Numbered from the stretch's first letter, positions 1-8,335 are shown. The stretch: 10,179 nucleotides of DNA from Candidatus Fischerbacteria bacterium RBG_13_37_8 (GCA_001780385.1 MFGW01000204.1:334-10512), one strand, 5' to 3'. Program-made: numbers and translations. Notes: generated by a model from the sequence alone, not told the origin.

Positions 1-665
1 TTTAATTGTTTCGCACATTTCAATTTCTTTTGAATTGAAGTTGCATTTTTCATAGTTAAGCGCAAAGATTCAGCCATTTTGTCAAGATTCAACCTGCTCA
101 ATAATATTTTCAATGCTTCTGCCCCGGTTTTAGCTGAAAATTTTTCTTTGTATTCAGTTTTTAATTGAAAATGGCGCTCGATGCTGATTAATTCTTTTTC
201 TTTTACCGGAGCATCAGCTGGTTCAATCACAATATACGATTCATAATAAATGATTTTTTCCAATTCTCTAATTGTTAAATTTAAAAGTTGACCAATACGA
301 GATGGCAAGCTTTTAAAAAACCAGATATGCGCTACCGGTGATGCAAGTTCGATATGACCCATTCTTTCTCTTCGAACTTTTGCGGTAGTTACTTCCACGC
401 CGCATTTTTCACAAGTAGTACCTTTATATTTCATTTTCTTATATTTACCGCATAAGCATTCCCAATCTGCAATGGGTCCAAATATTTTTGCACAGAATAA
501 ACCATCTTTTTCCGGTTTGAAAGTTCTGTAATTTATCGTTTCTGGTTTTCTTACTTCACCATGAGACCATTGCTTAATTTTATCAGGTGAAGCTAATCCT
601 ATTTGAATAGCTTGAATATCGTTAATGCTTGATTTTTTTCCTCTCGTTCTTCCCCAAATATTCAA
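1..665 (-). CDS. rpoC: RNA polymerase subunit beta' (RpoC), N-terminal part, cut by the window edge
   Basis: This is the start of the largest RNA polymerase subunit, which builds the clamp and, further on, the active-site Mg-binding loop (outside this window). I translated 221 complete codons. The N-terminal zinc-binding domain is clear: C70, C72, C85 and C88 in a C-x-C-x12-C-x2-C arrangement (fragments [14 protein letters not shown] and CEKCGVEVT), followed by the conserved [14 protein letters not shown] and [12 protein letters not shown] segments. The start is TTG: the frame is closed by an in-frame TAA 15 bases upstream, no ATG or GTG lies between, and a GGAGG ribosome binding site sits 6 bases before the TTG. 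An ATG overlapping that site is in another frame. The gene follows rpoB after a 41-base gap and is presumably cotranscribed with it. Identity is certain; only the start rests on inference. Confidence 0.98.
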   Translation of the reverse strand, partial: MNIWGRTRGKKSSINDIQAIQIGLASPDKIKQWSHGEVRKPETINYRTFKPEKDGLFCAKIFGPIADWECLCGKYKKMKYKGTTCEKCGVEVTTAKVRRERMGHIELASPVAHIWFFKSLPSRIGQLLNLTIRELEKIIYYESYIVIEPADAPVKEKELISIERHFQLKTEYKEKFSAKTGAEALKILLSRLNLDKMAESLRLTMKNATSIQKKLKCAKQL

Positions 666-671
666 GGTTTT

Positions 672-676
672 CCTCC
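672..676 (-). promoter_or_regulatory. Ribosome binding site of rpoC that selects a TTG start
   Basis: GGAGG on the minus strand lies 6 bases upstream of the TTG at 665. It supports TTG as the rpoC start, because the only nearby ATG (at about 678) is out of frame with RpoC. Confidence 0.8.
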
Positions 677-706
677 ATTATAGAGAATTATTTTTGTTGT
701 GTGATT

Positions 707-3700
707 TTATTTATTTTCTGTGCTGTCCTTGTGAAATATTAGATTAACATCTAATGCTAAACTTTGTAATTCTTTAACAAGCACATTAAATGATTCAGGT
801 ATTGAAGGTTCGAAATGTAAATAACCCTTCACAATATTTTCGAACATTTTGGTACGTCCATCAACATCATCAGATTTTACCGTTAATATTTCTTGAAGAA
901 TATTAGCAGCACCGTATGCTTCCAATGCCCAAACTTCCATTTCTCCGAATCGTTGTCCGCCAAATTGTGCTTTTCCGCCTAATGGTTGCTGTGTGATTAA
1001 TGAATACGGTCCAATAGCTCTTGCATGAATTTTATCATCAACAAGATGAATCAGTTTCATCATATAGATATTTCCGACAGTAATATTTTGTTCAAACGGT
1101 ATTCCAGTTGCGCCGTCTCTGAGTGCAATTTTTGAATTTTCAGGAAGTCCTGCTTCGATTAAACATTGCTTTATTTCATCTGCCGTAGCGCCATCAAAAA
1201 CTGGCGAGATAAATATTCTATCGAGCGCTTTTCCTGCCCAGCCGAGATAGGTTTCCAATATTTGTCCTACATTCATTCGGGAGGGGACTCCCAATGGATT
1301 TAATATTAATTCAACTGGTGTTCCATCCGGCAAATATGGCATCTCTTCTTCCGGCAGTATTCTTGCAATTACTCCCTTGTTACCATGTCTGCCTGCCATT
1401 TTATCTCCAACCTGAAATTTGCGCTTCATAGCTATGTAAACTTTTACCGTTTTTGATATGCCTGCCTGCAGCTCATCTCCTTTCTCAAAACGTGATAACC
1501 GTTCTTTATAAATTGCACGCAATACTCCTATTTGCCTATCGTAAGAATGCAACGTTTCTCTTATCGCCTGAGGAACATTTATGCTTTCCTTTTTTACCTT
1601 TAAGTCCCTGAGATATTTAAAATCCAACTCATAAAGATCTTCCGATTCTAATTTTTTGCCTTCTTTTAAGAGAACATCGCCCGTATCTTCATTTGTTATA
1701 CTTTCACTAAGAATTCCTCCTTCCAATTGTTTGGCTATGGTTGCCTTGACATTCTCTCTCATTAAACGAATTTCATCACTGAAATTTCTTTCAATCCTGG
1801 ATTTTTCCTGTGCTTCGATTTCCCGAATTTTAGCATCTTTTTCTACGCCTTTACGTACAAATACCTTTACATCAACCACTACGCCTTCAATTCCCGGAGG
1901 ACATTTTAATGATGCATCTTTATATTCACCTGCTTTTTCACCAAAAATTGCCCGCAGGAGCTTTTCTTCCGGCGTAAGCACCGGTTCTCCTCTCGGTGTT
2001 ACTTTTCCAACTAATATATCTCCCGATTTAACATGAGCTCCTATTCTCACAATTCCTGATTCATCCAAATTGATAGCATCTTCTTCCCTTATATTTGGAA
2101 TATCATGCGTTATTTCCTCCGGTCCAAGTTTCGTCTCACGTGCGGATACTTCAAATTCTTCTATGTGTATGGATGTAAATGCATCTTCCTTAACTAACTT
2201 TTCACTTATAACAATTGCATCTTCAAAATTGTAACCTCTCCATGGCATGAAAGCGACAAGCACATTTCTACCCAATGCCAATTTTCCTCTGTCACTGCAG
2301 GGACCATCAGCTATTACCATACCTTTTTTAACACGGCTGCCCACGCCAATTACCGGGTTTTGATTTATGCAGGTCCCTTGATTGCTCCTCTGATATTTTG
2401 TTAATTCATAAATATCAATGCCGAATTCTTCCGTTTCTTCATCTTTAAAACGGATAATAATTCTTTGATTATCAACGCTTTCAACAAATCCATCTCTTTT
2501 GCAAAGAACAACCGCTCCTGAATCTCTTGCGACCACTTCTTCCATTCCAGTTGAAACGACAGGCGCCTCGGGGAAAAGTAATGGCACCGCTTGTCTCTGC
2601 ATATTTGAACCCATTAACGCCCTGTTTGCATCATCATTTTCCAGGAAGGGAATTAATGAAGCTGCCACACTTACTAATTGTTTGGGCGAAATATCTATGT
2701 AATCAAGTTCTTCCCGTCTTACAATCCTGTACTCACCATGAACTCTTGCTGCTACATTTTCATTAACAAAATTACCTTTTTTATCAAGTATCGCATTCGC
2801 TTGCGCGATAATATATTTATCTTCCTCCCATGCAGTTAAATAAAATACATATTCTTCCCCAATTGCTGCCATTTTTTTCTTTCCCTTTAATTTCTTGATA
2901 CCATCTTCAAATTCACTTTTTGTTACTACTTGTCCTTCTTTGAAAGCAGTATCTCCCTTGCTTTTTATCTTTACATAATCAATGACGCGTGAATTAATTA
3001 CTTTTTTGTAGGGTGTTTCTATAAACCCATATTCATTAATTCGTGCATAGCAGCTCAGGGAGGAAATTAATCCAATATTTGGTCCTTCCGGAGTCTCTAC
3101 CGGACATATTCTTCCATAATGCGTCGGGTGTACATCTCTCACTTCAAAACCAGCACGTTCCCTGCTTAAACCTCCCGGTCCCAGCGCACTTAATCTTCTC
3201 TTATGTGTTATTTCAGCCAGAGGATTTGTATTGTCCATGAACTGTGATAATTGAGATGTTCCAAAAAATTCTTTCAATTCCGCTATCACCGGTTTTGCAT
3301 TTATAACATCATTTGGCATTACCTCTTCTGTGTCCTGGAGAACCGACATTCTTTCTTTTATCGCACGATCCATCCTCAAGAAACCTAAGCGAAAATGATT
3401 ATACAGCAATTCCCCGACAGAACGTACCCTCCTGTTTCCTAAATGGTCTATATCATCAGTTATCAATACTTCATATTTAATTGGATTTTTTTTCTGGTCT
3501 CTTAATTTTGCATTGATGGCATTTACTTTATCCTTTTTTTCAAATTGTCCCGCTTTAATATCATAATCTCCACTTTCTAATACTTTAACATAACTTCCAT
3601 TACCTAATACAAGGATATAGCGTAATACTTCTGTAAAATCATTTAAACTTAATACCTTTACATTCATATCAGTCTGTAGTCCCAATCTCGTATTAAATTT

Positions 3701-5104
3701 TAATCTGCCTACTTTTGAAAAATCGTACTTGCGTGGATTGAAGAACATATCTTCAAATAATGTTTTTGAAGCTTCAGAAGTGGGAGAATCACCCGGTCGT
3801 AATTTTCTATATATTTCCCTGTATGCTCCTTCCTGGTTCAATTCACCACGTTCCAATCTTTTGCGTGCCCATTCATCTTCCTCTTTTCGAATAGAATTAA
3901 TTAATATCATGCCCAAATCTGCTACTTCAGGAAATACGATATTAAATTCTTTAATCTTATGTTTTGCTAAAACATTTACATCAACATCTGACAAAAGAGT
4001 ACCAGCTTTATGGAGTGGATTTCCCGATTTCACATCTATCAAATCGCTGGCAAGATAAGTATGTTCTGGTAACTCTTCCAGGGCTACGCTAACTGCCTCT
4101 ATACCGGCATTCAATAATTTTTGATAACGGCTTTCGGAAATCTTTTGATCCACCTCAAGCAATACTTTGCCTTTCTTATCTTTTATTCTTTCAGCAGCTT
4201 TCAGTCCCACGAGCAATTCGTTGAGCGCTACTCGAAAATAACCATCCACCAACTTCATTTTATGGGTTTTGTAAAAATAAGAAATTATATCTTCGTTTTT
4301 GCCTAAGCCTAATGCTCTCAAAAATGTTGTTCCCAGTACTTTTCGTTTTCTGTCAATTCTTACATAGAGGATGCCCTTCGCATCATATTCAAATTCTACC
4401 CATGAACCGTAATACGGTATTATCTGGGCAGAATAATTGTTCTTGCCTTCAAGTTTGAAAAAGACACCGGGCGATCTATGCAATTGGTTTACGATAACAC
4501 GCTCAGTACCATTAATAATAAAAGTACCCTGAGATGTCATTAACGGTATATCACCAAAATATACTTCCTGTTCTTTCGATTCCTTCAGTTTCTTCTCTTT
4601 TTTTGCTCCTTCTTCATAAATAACAAGTCGTACTTTTAATTTCAGAGGAACAGCATAGGTTAATTCCCGATCTTTGCATTCCTGTTCATTATATTTTAAT
4701 TTTAAAGTAACCGATGTTCCACAATTGACACATACTTTTTGTATCCCTATATTCACTTTTCCACATTTCAAACAGAGCACATTTCTTCCACTCTTTCTGT
4801 CAAGTATTATCCTGGCACTGCAATGCTGACATTCAGATCGTAAATTTTCCAATCCTTTTAATTTGCCACATTTACATTCATAATTCCCGACAGAATATTC
4901 CACGAATTCAAGACTGAATAATGCCCTGTAATCAAGAATGGGAAATACTTGTTTAAAAATAGCCTGCAAACCATTTTCTTCACGTTCATCCGGCAACAGA
5001 TCCATTTGCAAAAACTCATCATAAGATCTTTTCTGAACTTCGATGAGATCAGGGACAGGCAAAGTTGTTCTGATCTTTGCAAAATTGATTACACTATTCT
5101 CCAT
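707..5104 (-). CDS. rpoB: RNA polymerase subunit beta (RpoB) with two unusual insertions
   Basis: Second-largest RNA polymerase subunit, forming one side of the active-site cleft and the rifampicin pocket. The product is 1465 residues from the ATG. Visible landmarks are the N-terminal [21 protein letters not shown]; the [24 protein letters not shown] segment; the rifampicin region at about 615-646, with D624, H634 and S639 in their usual sensitive-type states; [33 protein letters not shown] at about 1233; and the C-terminal anchor [15 protein letters not shown]. Two stretches look inserted. Residues about 74-138 carry eight cysteines in paired motifs just before the conserved [14 protein letters not shown]. 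Residues about 504-549 lie just before [10 protein letters not shown]. The frame also opens at a GTG at 5116 (four more residues), but the ATG at 5104 has AAGGTG 9 bases upstream, so I prefer it. Lies 148 bases downstream of rplL and 41 upstream of rpoC. Confidence 0.98.
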   Translation of the reverse strand: MENSVINFAKIRTTLPVPDLIEVQKRSYDEFLQMDLLPDEREENGLQAIFKQVFPILDYRALFSLEFVEYSVGNYECKCGKLKGLENLRSECQHCSARIILDRKSGRNVLCLKCGKVNIGIQKVCVNCGTSVTLKLKYNEQECKDRELTYAVPLKLKVRLVIYEEGAKKEKKLKESKEQEVYFGDIPLMTSQGTFIINGTERVIVNQLHRSPGVFFKLEGKNNYSAQIIPYYGSWVEFEYDAKGILYVRIDRKRKVLGTTFLRALGLGKNEDIISYFYKTHKMKLVDGYFRVALNELLVGLKAAERIKDKKGKVLLEVDQKISESRYQKLLNAGIEAVSVALEELPEHTYLASDLIDVKSGNPLHKAGTLLSDVDVNVLAKHKIKEFNIVFPEVADLGMILINSIRKEEDEWARKRLERGELNQEGAYREIYRKLRPGDSPTSEASKTLFEDMFFNPRKYDFSKVGRLKFNTRLGLQTDMNVKVLSLNDFTEVLRYILVLGNGSYVKVLESGDYDIKAGQFEKKDKVNAINAKLRDQKKNPIKYEVLITDDIDHLGNRRVRSVGELLYNHFRLGFLRMDRAIKERMSVLQDTEEVMPNDVINAKPVIAELKEFFGTSQLSQFMDNTNPLAEITHKRRLSALGPGGLSRERAGFEVRDVHPTHYGRICPVETPEGPNIGLISSLSCYARINEYGFIETPYKKVINSRVIDYVKIKSKGDTAFKEGQVVTKSEFEDGIKKLKGKKKMAAIGEEYVFYLTAWEEDKYIIAQANAILDKKGNFVNENVAARVHGEYRIVRREELDYIDISPKQLVSVAASLIPFLENDDANRALMGSNMQRQAVPLLFPEAPVVSTGMEEVVARDSGAVVLCKRDGFVESVDNQRIIIRFKDEETEEFGIDIYELTKYQRSNQGTCINQNPVIGVGSRVKKGMVIADGPCSDRGKLALGRNVLVAFMPWRGYNFEDAIVISEKLVKEDAFTSIHIEEFEVSARETKLGPEEITHDIPNIREEDAINLDESGIVRIGAHVKSGDILVGKVTPRGEPVLTPEEKLLRAIFGEKAGEYKDASLKCPPGIEGVVVDVKVFVRKGVEKDAKIREIEAQEKSRIERNFSDEIRLMRENVKATIAKQLEGGILSESITNEDTGDVLLKEGKKLESEDLYELDFKYLRDLKVKKESINVPQAIRETLHSYDRQIGVLRAIYKERLSRFEKGDELQAGISKTVKVYIAMKRKFQVGDKMAGRHGNKGVIARILPEEEMPYLPDGTPVELILNPLGVPSRMNVGQILETYLGWAGKALDRIFISPVFDGATADEIKQCLIEAGLPENSKIALRDGATGIPFEQNITVGNIYMMKLIHLVDDKIHARAIGPYSLITQQPLGGKAQFGGQRFGEMEVWALEAYGAANILQEILTVKSDDVDGRTKMFENIVKGYLHFEPSIPESFNVLVKELQSLALDVNLIFHKDSTENK
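4691..4885 (-). other. Zinc-ribbon-like insertion within RpoB
   Basis: Residues about 74-138 of RpoB contain C77, C79, C92, C95, C111, C114, C125 and C128. The first four have the spacing C-x-C-x12-C-x2-C, the last four C-x2-C-x10-C-x2-C. In the usual bacterial beta subunit, roughly a dozen residues or fewer connect the EFV-Y-LG strand to the EC--R--TYA-PL motif. Two zinc sites are the natural reading; zinc binding itself is inferred from cysteine spacing. The first half resembles the RpoC zinc finger ([10 protein letters not shown] against [10 protein letters not shown]). Confidence 0.85.
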
Positions 5105-5113
5105 TTTTTTATT

Positions 5114-5119
5114 CACCTT
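5114..5119 (-). promoter_or_regulatory. Ribosome binding site of rpoB
   Basis: AAGGTG on the minus strand ends 9 bases before the ATG at 5104. It overlaps the alternative GTG at 5116, which therefore has no well-placed site of its own. This favours the ATG. Its first A is also the last paired base of the hairpin at 5119-5137. Confidence 0.65.
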
Positions 5120-5137
5120 TTTGCATTATTTGCAAAA
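5119..5137 (-). promoter_or_regulatory. Hairpin abutting the rpoB ribosome binding site
   Basis: The transcript can fold TTTTGCA (5137-5131) onto TGCAAAA (5125-5119), a perfect 7-base-pair stem with a 5-base loop (AATAA on the transcript strand). It is AU-rich and so only moderately stable. It touches the AAGGTG site and might tune rpoB translation; the function is inferred. Confidence 0.4.
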
Positions 5138-5150
5138 TAAATATAAATTT

Positions 5151-5194
5151 CCTCTTGATAAATGTATCAGAGGTTTTCAAATGATTATTTGAAA
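5151..5194 (-). promoter_or_regulatory. Tandem hairpins in the rplL-rpoB spacer, possible attenuator or processing site
   Basis: Two hairpins stand one base apart. The first (5194-5175) is a perfect 8-base-pair stem, TTTCAAAT with ATTTGAAA, closed by a 4-base loop. The second (5173-5151) pairs CCTCTGATA with TATCAAGAGG through 9 base pairs with one bulged A and a 4-base loop. A broken T-rich run (AAATTTATATTTATTTT) follows on the transcript strand. In E. coli the same spacer holds an attenuator and an RNase III site that lower rpoBC expression relative to the ribosomal proteins. A similar role is plausible here, but the T-run is too interrupted for a confident terminator call. Confidence 0.5.
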
Positions 5195-5197
5195 GCT

Positions 5198-5232
5198 TCC
5201 ATTCACACTTTCCTGGTTCCCTGGAGAATGGA
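5198..5232 (-). repeat. Inverted repeat in the rplL-rpoB spacer
   Basis: TCCATTC (5232-5226) pairs perfectly with GAATGGA (5204-5198), giving a 7-base-pair stem around a 21-base interior. It belongs to the same run of foldable elements as its neighbours; role unknown. Confidence 0.35.
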
Positions 5233-5241
5233 CTTTACGAT

Positions 5242-5263
5242 ACCAGCTTTTATCCAAGCCGGT
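5242..5263 (-). promoter_or_regulatory. Hairpin immediately after the rplL stop codon
   Basis: On the transcript strand ACCGGCTT (5263-5256) pairs with AAGCTGGT (5249-5242) around a 6-base loop, giving 8 pairs including one G-U. It begins one base after the rplL stop. No T-run follows, so it is not an intrinsic terminator; it may protect the upstream mRNA end or be a processing site. Confidence 0.45.
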
Positions 5264-5264
5264 T

Positions 5265-5660
5265 TTATTTTATATCAACAGTAGCTCCTGCTTCTTCAAA
5301 TTTTTTCTTCATGGTGTCAGCTTCTTCTTTGGAAATTCCTTCTTTCACCACTCTTGGGACATTATCTATCAATTCTTTCGCTTCCTTTAATCCTAAATTG
5401 GTTAAATCCCTCAGTACTTTTATTACATTAATTTTCTTATCTCCGATACCGGTAAGGAAAACATCAAATTCTGTTTTTTCCTCTTCTGCCGGTTTTGCAT
5501 CGACTGCAGCAGCAGGACCTGCTGCTACTGATGCTGGAGCCATTACTGCAGCGGCAGTAATACCAGTCTTGTCTTCTATCTCTTTAATGAATTGAGATAG
5601 TTCAAGAACCGATAATCCTAAAATGTAATTTATAACATCTTCACGGGATAGACTTGACAT
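5265..5660 (-). CDS. rplL: Ribosomal protein L7/L12 (bL12)
   Basis: Mobile stalk protein of the large ribosomal subunit, which recruits and activates the translational GTPases (EF-Tu and EF-G are encoded upstream). It has 131 residues, within the usual range. It shows the N-terminal dimerisation helices (LSREDVINYILGLSVLELSQFIKEIE), an alanine-rich flexible hinge (about residues 36-60) and the C-terminal globular domain with FDVFLTGIGDKKINVIKVLR and GLKEAKELIDNVP. The ATG at 5660 has an AGGAGG site 7 bases upstream, so it can start independently. However, the rplJ frame runs into it with no stop codon (see rplJ). It is normally present in four or more copies per L10, so independent initiation is expected to dominate. 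Confidence 0.97.
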   Translation of the reverse strand: MSSLSREDVINYILGLSVLELSQFIKEIEDKTGITAAAVMAPASVAAGPAAAVDAKPAEEEKTEFDVFLTGIGDKKINVIKVLRDLTNLGLKEAKELIDNVPRVVKEGISKEEADTMKKKFEEAGATVDIK

Positions 5661-6203
5661 TGTTGTTCCTCCTATTATGTCCTTACCTTCTGACTTTTGT
5701 TGATGCACCGTCTTGAGCAGCATCAGGAACGATTTCGTTGCCATAGTTAATACTAACAAAAGCCGGCTTACAGGACTTTGTAATGTTCCTAAAAATTGCT
5801 GAAGTAATACATTTTTTGATGGCAGTGATGCCAATTTTATTATGTTGTCATATGCATAAACTCGTTTTTCTAATAGAACACCTTTAAGATTTAATTTCTT
5901 ATTCCTTTTACTGTAATCTATAAGAACTTTCGCAACCACAGAAGGATCTTCATTTACAAATACCATCGCCAACGGACCTTTTAAATATTGTTCCATCCCC
6001 TGTATTGCATTTTCCTGGGCTGCAATCTTTACAAGCCTGTTCTGTACAACTTTGCATATTGAATCATTTCGTCTGATTAACTTTCGTAATTCACTCGATT
6101 CTGCCACGGTCATTCCACACATATCTATTAAATAAGCAGCATTGTAAAAAGCAAAATTCTTATTCATCTCTTTAATAAAAGCTTGTTTGCTTGCTTTATT
6201 CAC
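5661..6203 (-). CDS. rplJ: Ribosomal protein L10 (uL10), open into rplL
   Basis: L10 forms the base of the ribosomal stalk, binds 23S rRNA with L11 and carries the L12 dimers on its C-terminal helix. The segments KGPLAMVFVNEDPSVVAKVL, LKGVLLEKRVY and LASLPSKNVLLQQFLGTLQSP are typical of the family. The C-terminal helix ends SFLMLLKTVHQQKSEGKD. Start: GTG at 6203, with AGGAGG 6 bases upstream. The oddity is at the 3' end: 181 codons run straight into the rplL ATG without a stop, giving a continuous 312-residue frame whose junction reads KDIIGGTTM. A stop in each of the other two frames lies close by (TAA at 5685-5683; TAA-TAG at 5677-5672), so a single indel, real or a sequencing error near the AAAA run at 5698-5695, would restore a normal L10 end. 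The end given here is the last codon before rplL. Confidence 0.93.
5668..5673 (-). promoter_or_regulatory. Strong internal ribosome binding site for rplL
   Basis: AGGAGG on the minus strand ends 7 bases before the rplL ATG at 5660. It lies inside the open frame coming from rplJ and is read there as part of Ile-Gly-Gly codons. Its strength argues that rplL is also translated as a free protein. The bases TAATAG overlap its upstream edge, but in a frame one base off from rplJ. Confidence 0.85.
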
Positions 6204-6205
6204 CT

Positions 6206-6218
6206 GGACCTCCTGTCC
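6206..6218 (-). promoter_or_regulatory. rplJ ribosome binding site within a small hairpin loop
   Basis: On the transcript strand GGAC-AGGAG-GTCC forms a 4-base-pair stem with the Shine-Dalgarno AGGAG as its loop, just before the GTG at 6203. The stem is short. The site is certain, the hairpin tentative. The whole 105-base rplA-rplJ spacer (6204-6308) is purine-rich on the transcript strand with several GGAG repeats; this is where L10 or L10-L12 autoregulation would act in other bacteria. Confidence 0.5.
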
Positions 6219-6308
6219 TTAAGAATAACTATTGCTCCTTGTGCTCTCTCCTTTTCTCTCCAGAAATATTGCTTCCAGAATTATGCGCAGAAAAAAACAC
6301 AAAAATTA

Positions 6309-7007
6309 TTAAGCAGCTTTGATTTCTAACGTTGAAATATCTAATTCAATACTGGGACTCATGGTAGTACTTGCATAAATTTTCTTTATATATTTTCCTT
6401 TTGCCGTTGCCGGCTTCGCTTTAGTGACTGCTTCCATTAACGTCCTGCAATTTTCAACAAGCGCATCGATTGCAAATGATAATTTTCCAACTGGTACATT
6501 TAAACTTCCGGTTTTATCTGTTCGAAATTCTACTTTGCCCGCTTTTAAATCACCGATCGCTTTGGCAACATCAAACGTGACAGTTCCAACTTTAGGATTC
6601 GGCATAAGTCCCCGCGGACCTAATATTTTTCCAAGTTTTGCTACATTTTTCATTACATCGGGAGTCGCTATTACCGCATCAAATTCTAACCATCCTGCCG
6701 CTATCTTATCGACTATTTCTTCTCCACCTACATAATCTGCATTCGAATCCTCAGCTTCTTTTATTTTTTCACCACTCGCTATCACTAATACTCGCTTACT
6801 TTTTCCCGTACCCGCCGGTAATACCACTGCTCCACGTACCATCTGATCTGATTTCTTTGGATCAATACCAAGTTTGATGCTTAATTCTACTGTTCCATCA
6901 AATTTCGTATAAGCGACATCTTTTAATGCTTCCATTGCTTCTTTGACTGTATATATTCTTTTCTCAAGTTTCTTACTCGCTTCAATATATTTTCGAGACC
7001 GTTTCAT
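6309..7007 (-). CDS. rplA: Ribosomal protein L1 (uL1)
   Basis: L1 binds 23S rRNA helices 76-78 and forms the mobile stalk that handles deacylated tRNA at the exit site; in several bacteria it also represses its own mRNA. The 232 residues match the family length. Landmarks are the N-terminal [15 protein letters not shown], the [25 protein letters not shown] segment, the second-domain signature [20 protein letters not shown], and the C-terminal [17 protein letters not shown]. The ATG at 7007 follows an AGGGAG site. A 108-base gap separates it from rplK, larger than the few bases usual for this pair. It contains only a weak CCCAT/ATGGG inverted repeat (7040-7059) and AT-rich sequence; I see no gene in it. 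Confidence 0.98.
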   Translation of the reverse strand: MKRSRKYIEASKKLEKRIYTVKEAMEALKDVAYTKFDGTVELSIKLGIDPKKSDQMVRGAVVLPAGTGKSKRVLVIASGEKIKEAEDSNADYVGGEEIVDKIAAGWLEFDAVIATPDVMKNVAKLGKILGPRGLMPNPKVGTVTFDVAKAIGDLKAGKVEFRTDKTGSLNVPVGKLSFAIDALVENCRTLMEAVTKAKPATAKGKYIKKIYASTTMSPSIELDISTLEIKAA

Positions 7008-7115
7008 AACTATTCTCCCTTAAAAAATGAAAATGATTGCCCATCATAAATAATATGGGTTATTCATCCTGCCAGTTCATTTATTCATTATTAGATTTAT
7101 TTCTCCTTCTTTTTA

Positions 7116-7541
7116 TTATCCCTCAATAGTTATGCCCATACTCCGTGCGCTTCCTTCTACAATTTTAATTGCGCTTTCAATAGTATCGGCATTTAAATCT
7201 TCAATTTTTTGTTTCGCAATTTCTGTGAGCTGTTTTCTTGTAATTTTTCCAACTTTATCTTTATTGGGTTGAGCGGATCCTTTTATTATATTAGCAGCTT
7301 TCTTGAGAAGAAATGATACCGGTGAAGTTCGTAATTTAAAGGTAAACGTTCTATCTGCATAAACAGTAATTACTACCGGTATTACCGCTCCTTCAAGCGT
7401 TTTTGTTTTTGCATTATACGCATTACAAAATTCCATAATATTTAATCCGTACTGACTGAGAGCAGGACCAACAGGAGGACTCGGTTGTGCTTTCCCAGCT
7501 TCTAATTGAAGTTTTATATCTGCAATTACTTTTTTAGCCAT
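7116..7541 (-). CDS. rplK: Ribosomal protein L11 (uL11)
   Basis: L11 binds the GTPase-associated centre of 23S rRNA next to the L10-L12 stalk and takes part in factor binding and in the stringent response. Its 141 residues are the standard length. The N-terminal domain has the proline-rich switch [20 protein letters not shown]; the C-terminal rRNA-binding domain shows [18 protein letters not shown], the [15 protein letters not shown] helix and the ending EGSARSMGI. The ATG at 7541 has AAGGAG 10 bases upstream. It follows nusG by 26 bases, the conserved arrangement. Isoleucine codons are mixed (the first five read ATT, ATA, ATT, ATA, ATT), in contrast to tuf and fusA. Confidence 0.98.
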   Translation of the reverse strand: MAKKVIADIKLQLEAGKAQPSPPVGPALSQYGLNIMEFCNAYNAKTKTLEGAVIPVVITVYADRTFTFKLRTSPVSFLLKKAANIIKGSAQPNKDKVGKITRKQLTEIAKQKIEDLNADTIESAIKIVEGSARSMGITIEG

Positions 7542-7567
7542 CTCTCATATTCTCCTTAAAAAATGCC

Positions 7568-8101
7568 TTACATAATTTTTTCTACCTGATAAAAGCTTAA
7601 CTCCACAGGAGTAGCCCTTCCAAAAATGGTGACCATAACTTTTAAGGTATTTTTCACAGGGTTCACTTCATCAATATAACCCGTGAAACTAAAAAAAGGT
7701 CCATCAGTAATTCTTACCTTATCACCTTTCTCGAAAGCAACTTGTGAGGATACTTTATCCTGTGCTACTTCTATTTGATGCATAATTGACATAACTTCTT
7801 CATCACTCAAGGGCAACGGTTTTTTCCCCGCTGAAATAAAACCGGAAACACCTGCTGTACCACGTATAATATTCCATATTTTATCATCCATTTCCATTTC
7901 AACTATTATATAACCGGGAAATAATTTTTTATCCATCGTTACTTTTTTTCCTGCTTTTGCTTCCATTACTTGTTGCACGGGAATTAATGCCTGCCCAAGT
8001 TTATCAAGTAAATCATATGCTTGTAATCTTTTTTTCAATGCTTCTATTGCTTTTTCTTCTTGACCAGAATAAGTATGAAGAACGTACCATTTCATTGACA
8101 T
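7568..8101 (-). CDS. nusG: Transcription elongation and antitermination factor NusG
   Basis: NusG binds the clamp of RNA polymerase through its NGN domain and links transcription to Rho or to the ribosome through its KOW domain. The NGN domain runs from WYVLHTYSGQEEKAIEAL (residue 5) to about 115, including LFPGYIIVEMEMDDKIWNII and the VSGFISAGKKPLPLSDEE region. The KOW domain follows (FEKGDKVRITDGPFFSFTG, about 123-141), then FGRATPVELSFYQVEKI. With 177 residues it is the compact standard form with no inserted domain. The ATG at 8101 is preferred over the Met two codons later because the upstream AAGG (11 bases away) is better placed for it. It begins 12 bases after secE. Confidence 0.98.
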   Translation of the reverse strand: MSMKWYVLHTYSGQEEKAIEALKKRLQAYDLLDKLGQALIPVQQVMEAKAGKKVTMDKKLFPGYIIVEMEMDDKIWNIIRGTAGVSGFISAGKKPLPLSDEEVMSIMHQIEVAQDKVSSQVAFEKGDKVRITDGPFFSFTGYIDEVNPVKNTLKVMVTIFGRATPVELSFYQVEKIM

Positions 8102-8113
8102 CGTTGCTATACC

Positions 8114-8335
8114 TTATGTAAAAATTTTATAAATAAGCTGCAAGAATCTTGTAAGCATAATATCGATGAGAAATAAGTATATGCCAAAAATAAATACTGC
8201 TATAATCACGATTAATGTTGTATACCGTACTTCTTTAAAGGAAGGCCAGGATACTTTTTTCAGCTCAATAATTACCTCATTGAAAAATGCTTTAATTTTT
8301 CCTGCTATTGATTGTAACGTTTCTATAAATTTCAT
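8114..8335 (-). CDS. secE: Preprotein translocase subunit SecE
   Basis: Small membrane subunit of the SecYEG channel that stabilises SecY. The product has 73 residues, the short form with one membrane span. An amphipathic cytoplasmic helix carries the family signature ELKKVSWPSFKEV (residues 24-36). It is followed by a strongly hydrophobic stretch (about 39-62, LIVIIAVFIFGIYLFLIDI). The ATG at 8335 lies only 15 bases after the 3' CCA of the tRNA-Trp gene, and no convincing Shine-Dalgarno is present in those AT-rich bases, unlike nearly every neighbour. Excision of the tRNA would leave a very short leader on the secE message. It is followed 12 bases later by nusG, the usual partner. Confidence 0.96.
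   Translation of the reverse strand: MKFIETLQSIAGKIKAFFNEVIIELKKVSWPSFKEVRYTTLIVIIAVFIFGIYLFLIDIMLTRFLQLIYKIFT

Noticed and set aside
1656..4306. Several plus-strand open frames of 61-126 codons opposite rpoB
   Set aside because: All are antisense to a conserved reading frame and have no recognisable domain or upstream binding site.
5672..5700. Programmed frameshifting at the AAAA run between rplJ and rplL
   Set aside because: No X-XXY-YYZ slippery heptamer in the correct frame and no clear stimulatory structure. A lost stop or an indel explains the observation more simply.
6280..6285. CATAAT on the minus strand upstream of rplJ, as a -10 box
   Set aside because: Only a T-run, not a TTGACA-like element, lies at the right distance. 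A promoter here is plausible by analogy with other bacteria but not supported.
7044..7067. An ATG-led mini-frame of seven codons in the rplK-rplA spacer
   Set aside because: The AGG adjoins the ATG with no spacing, and the peptide is too short and unremarkable. The nearby CCCAT/ATGGG repeat has only five pairs and a ten-base loop.
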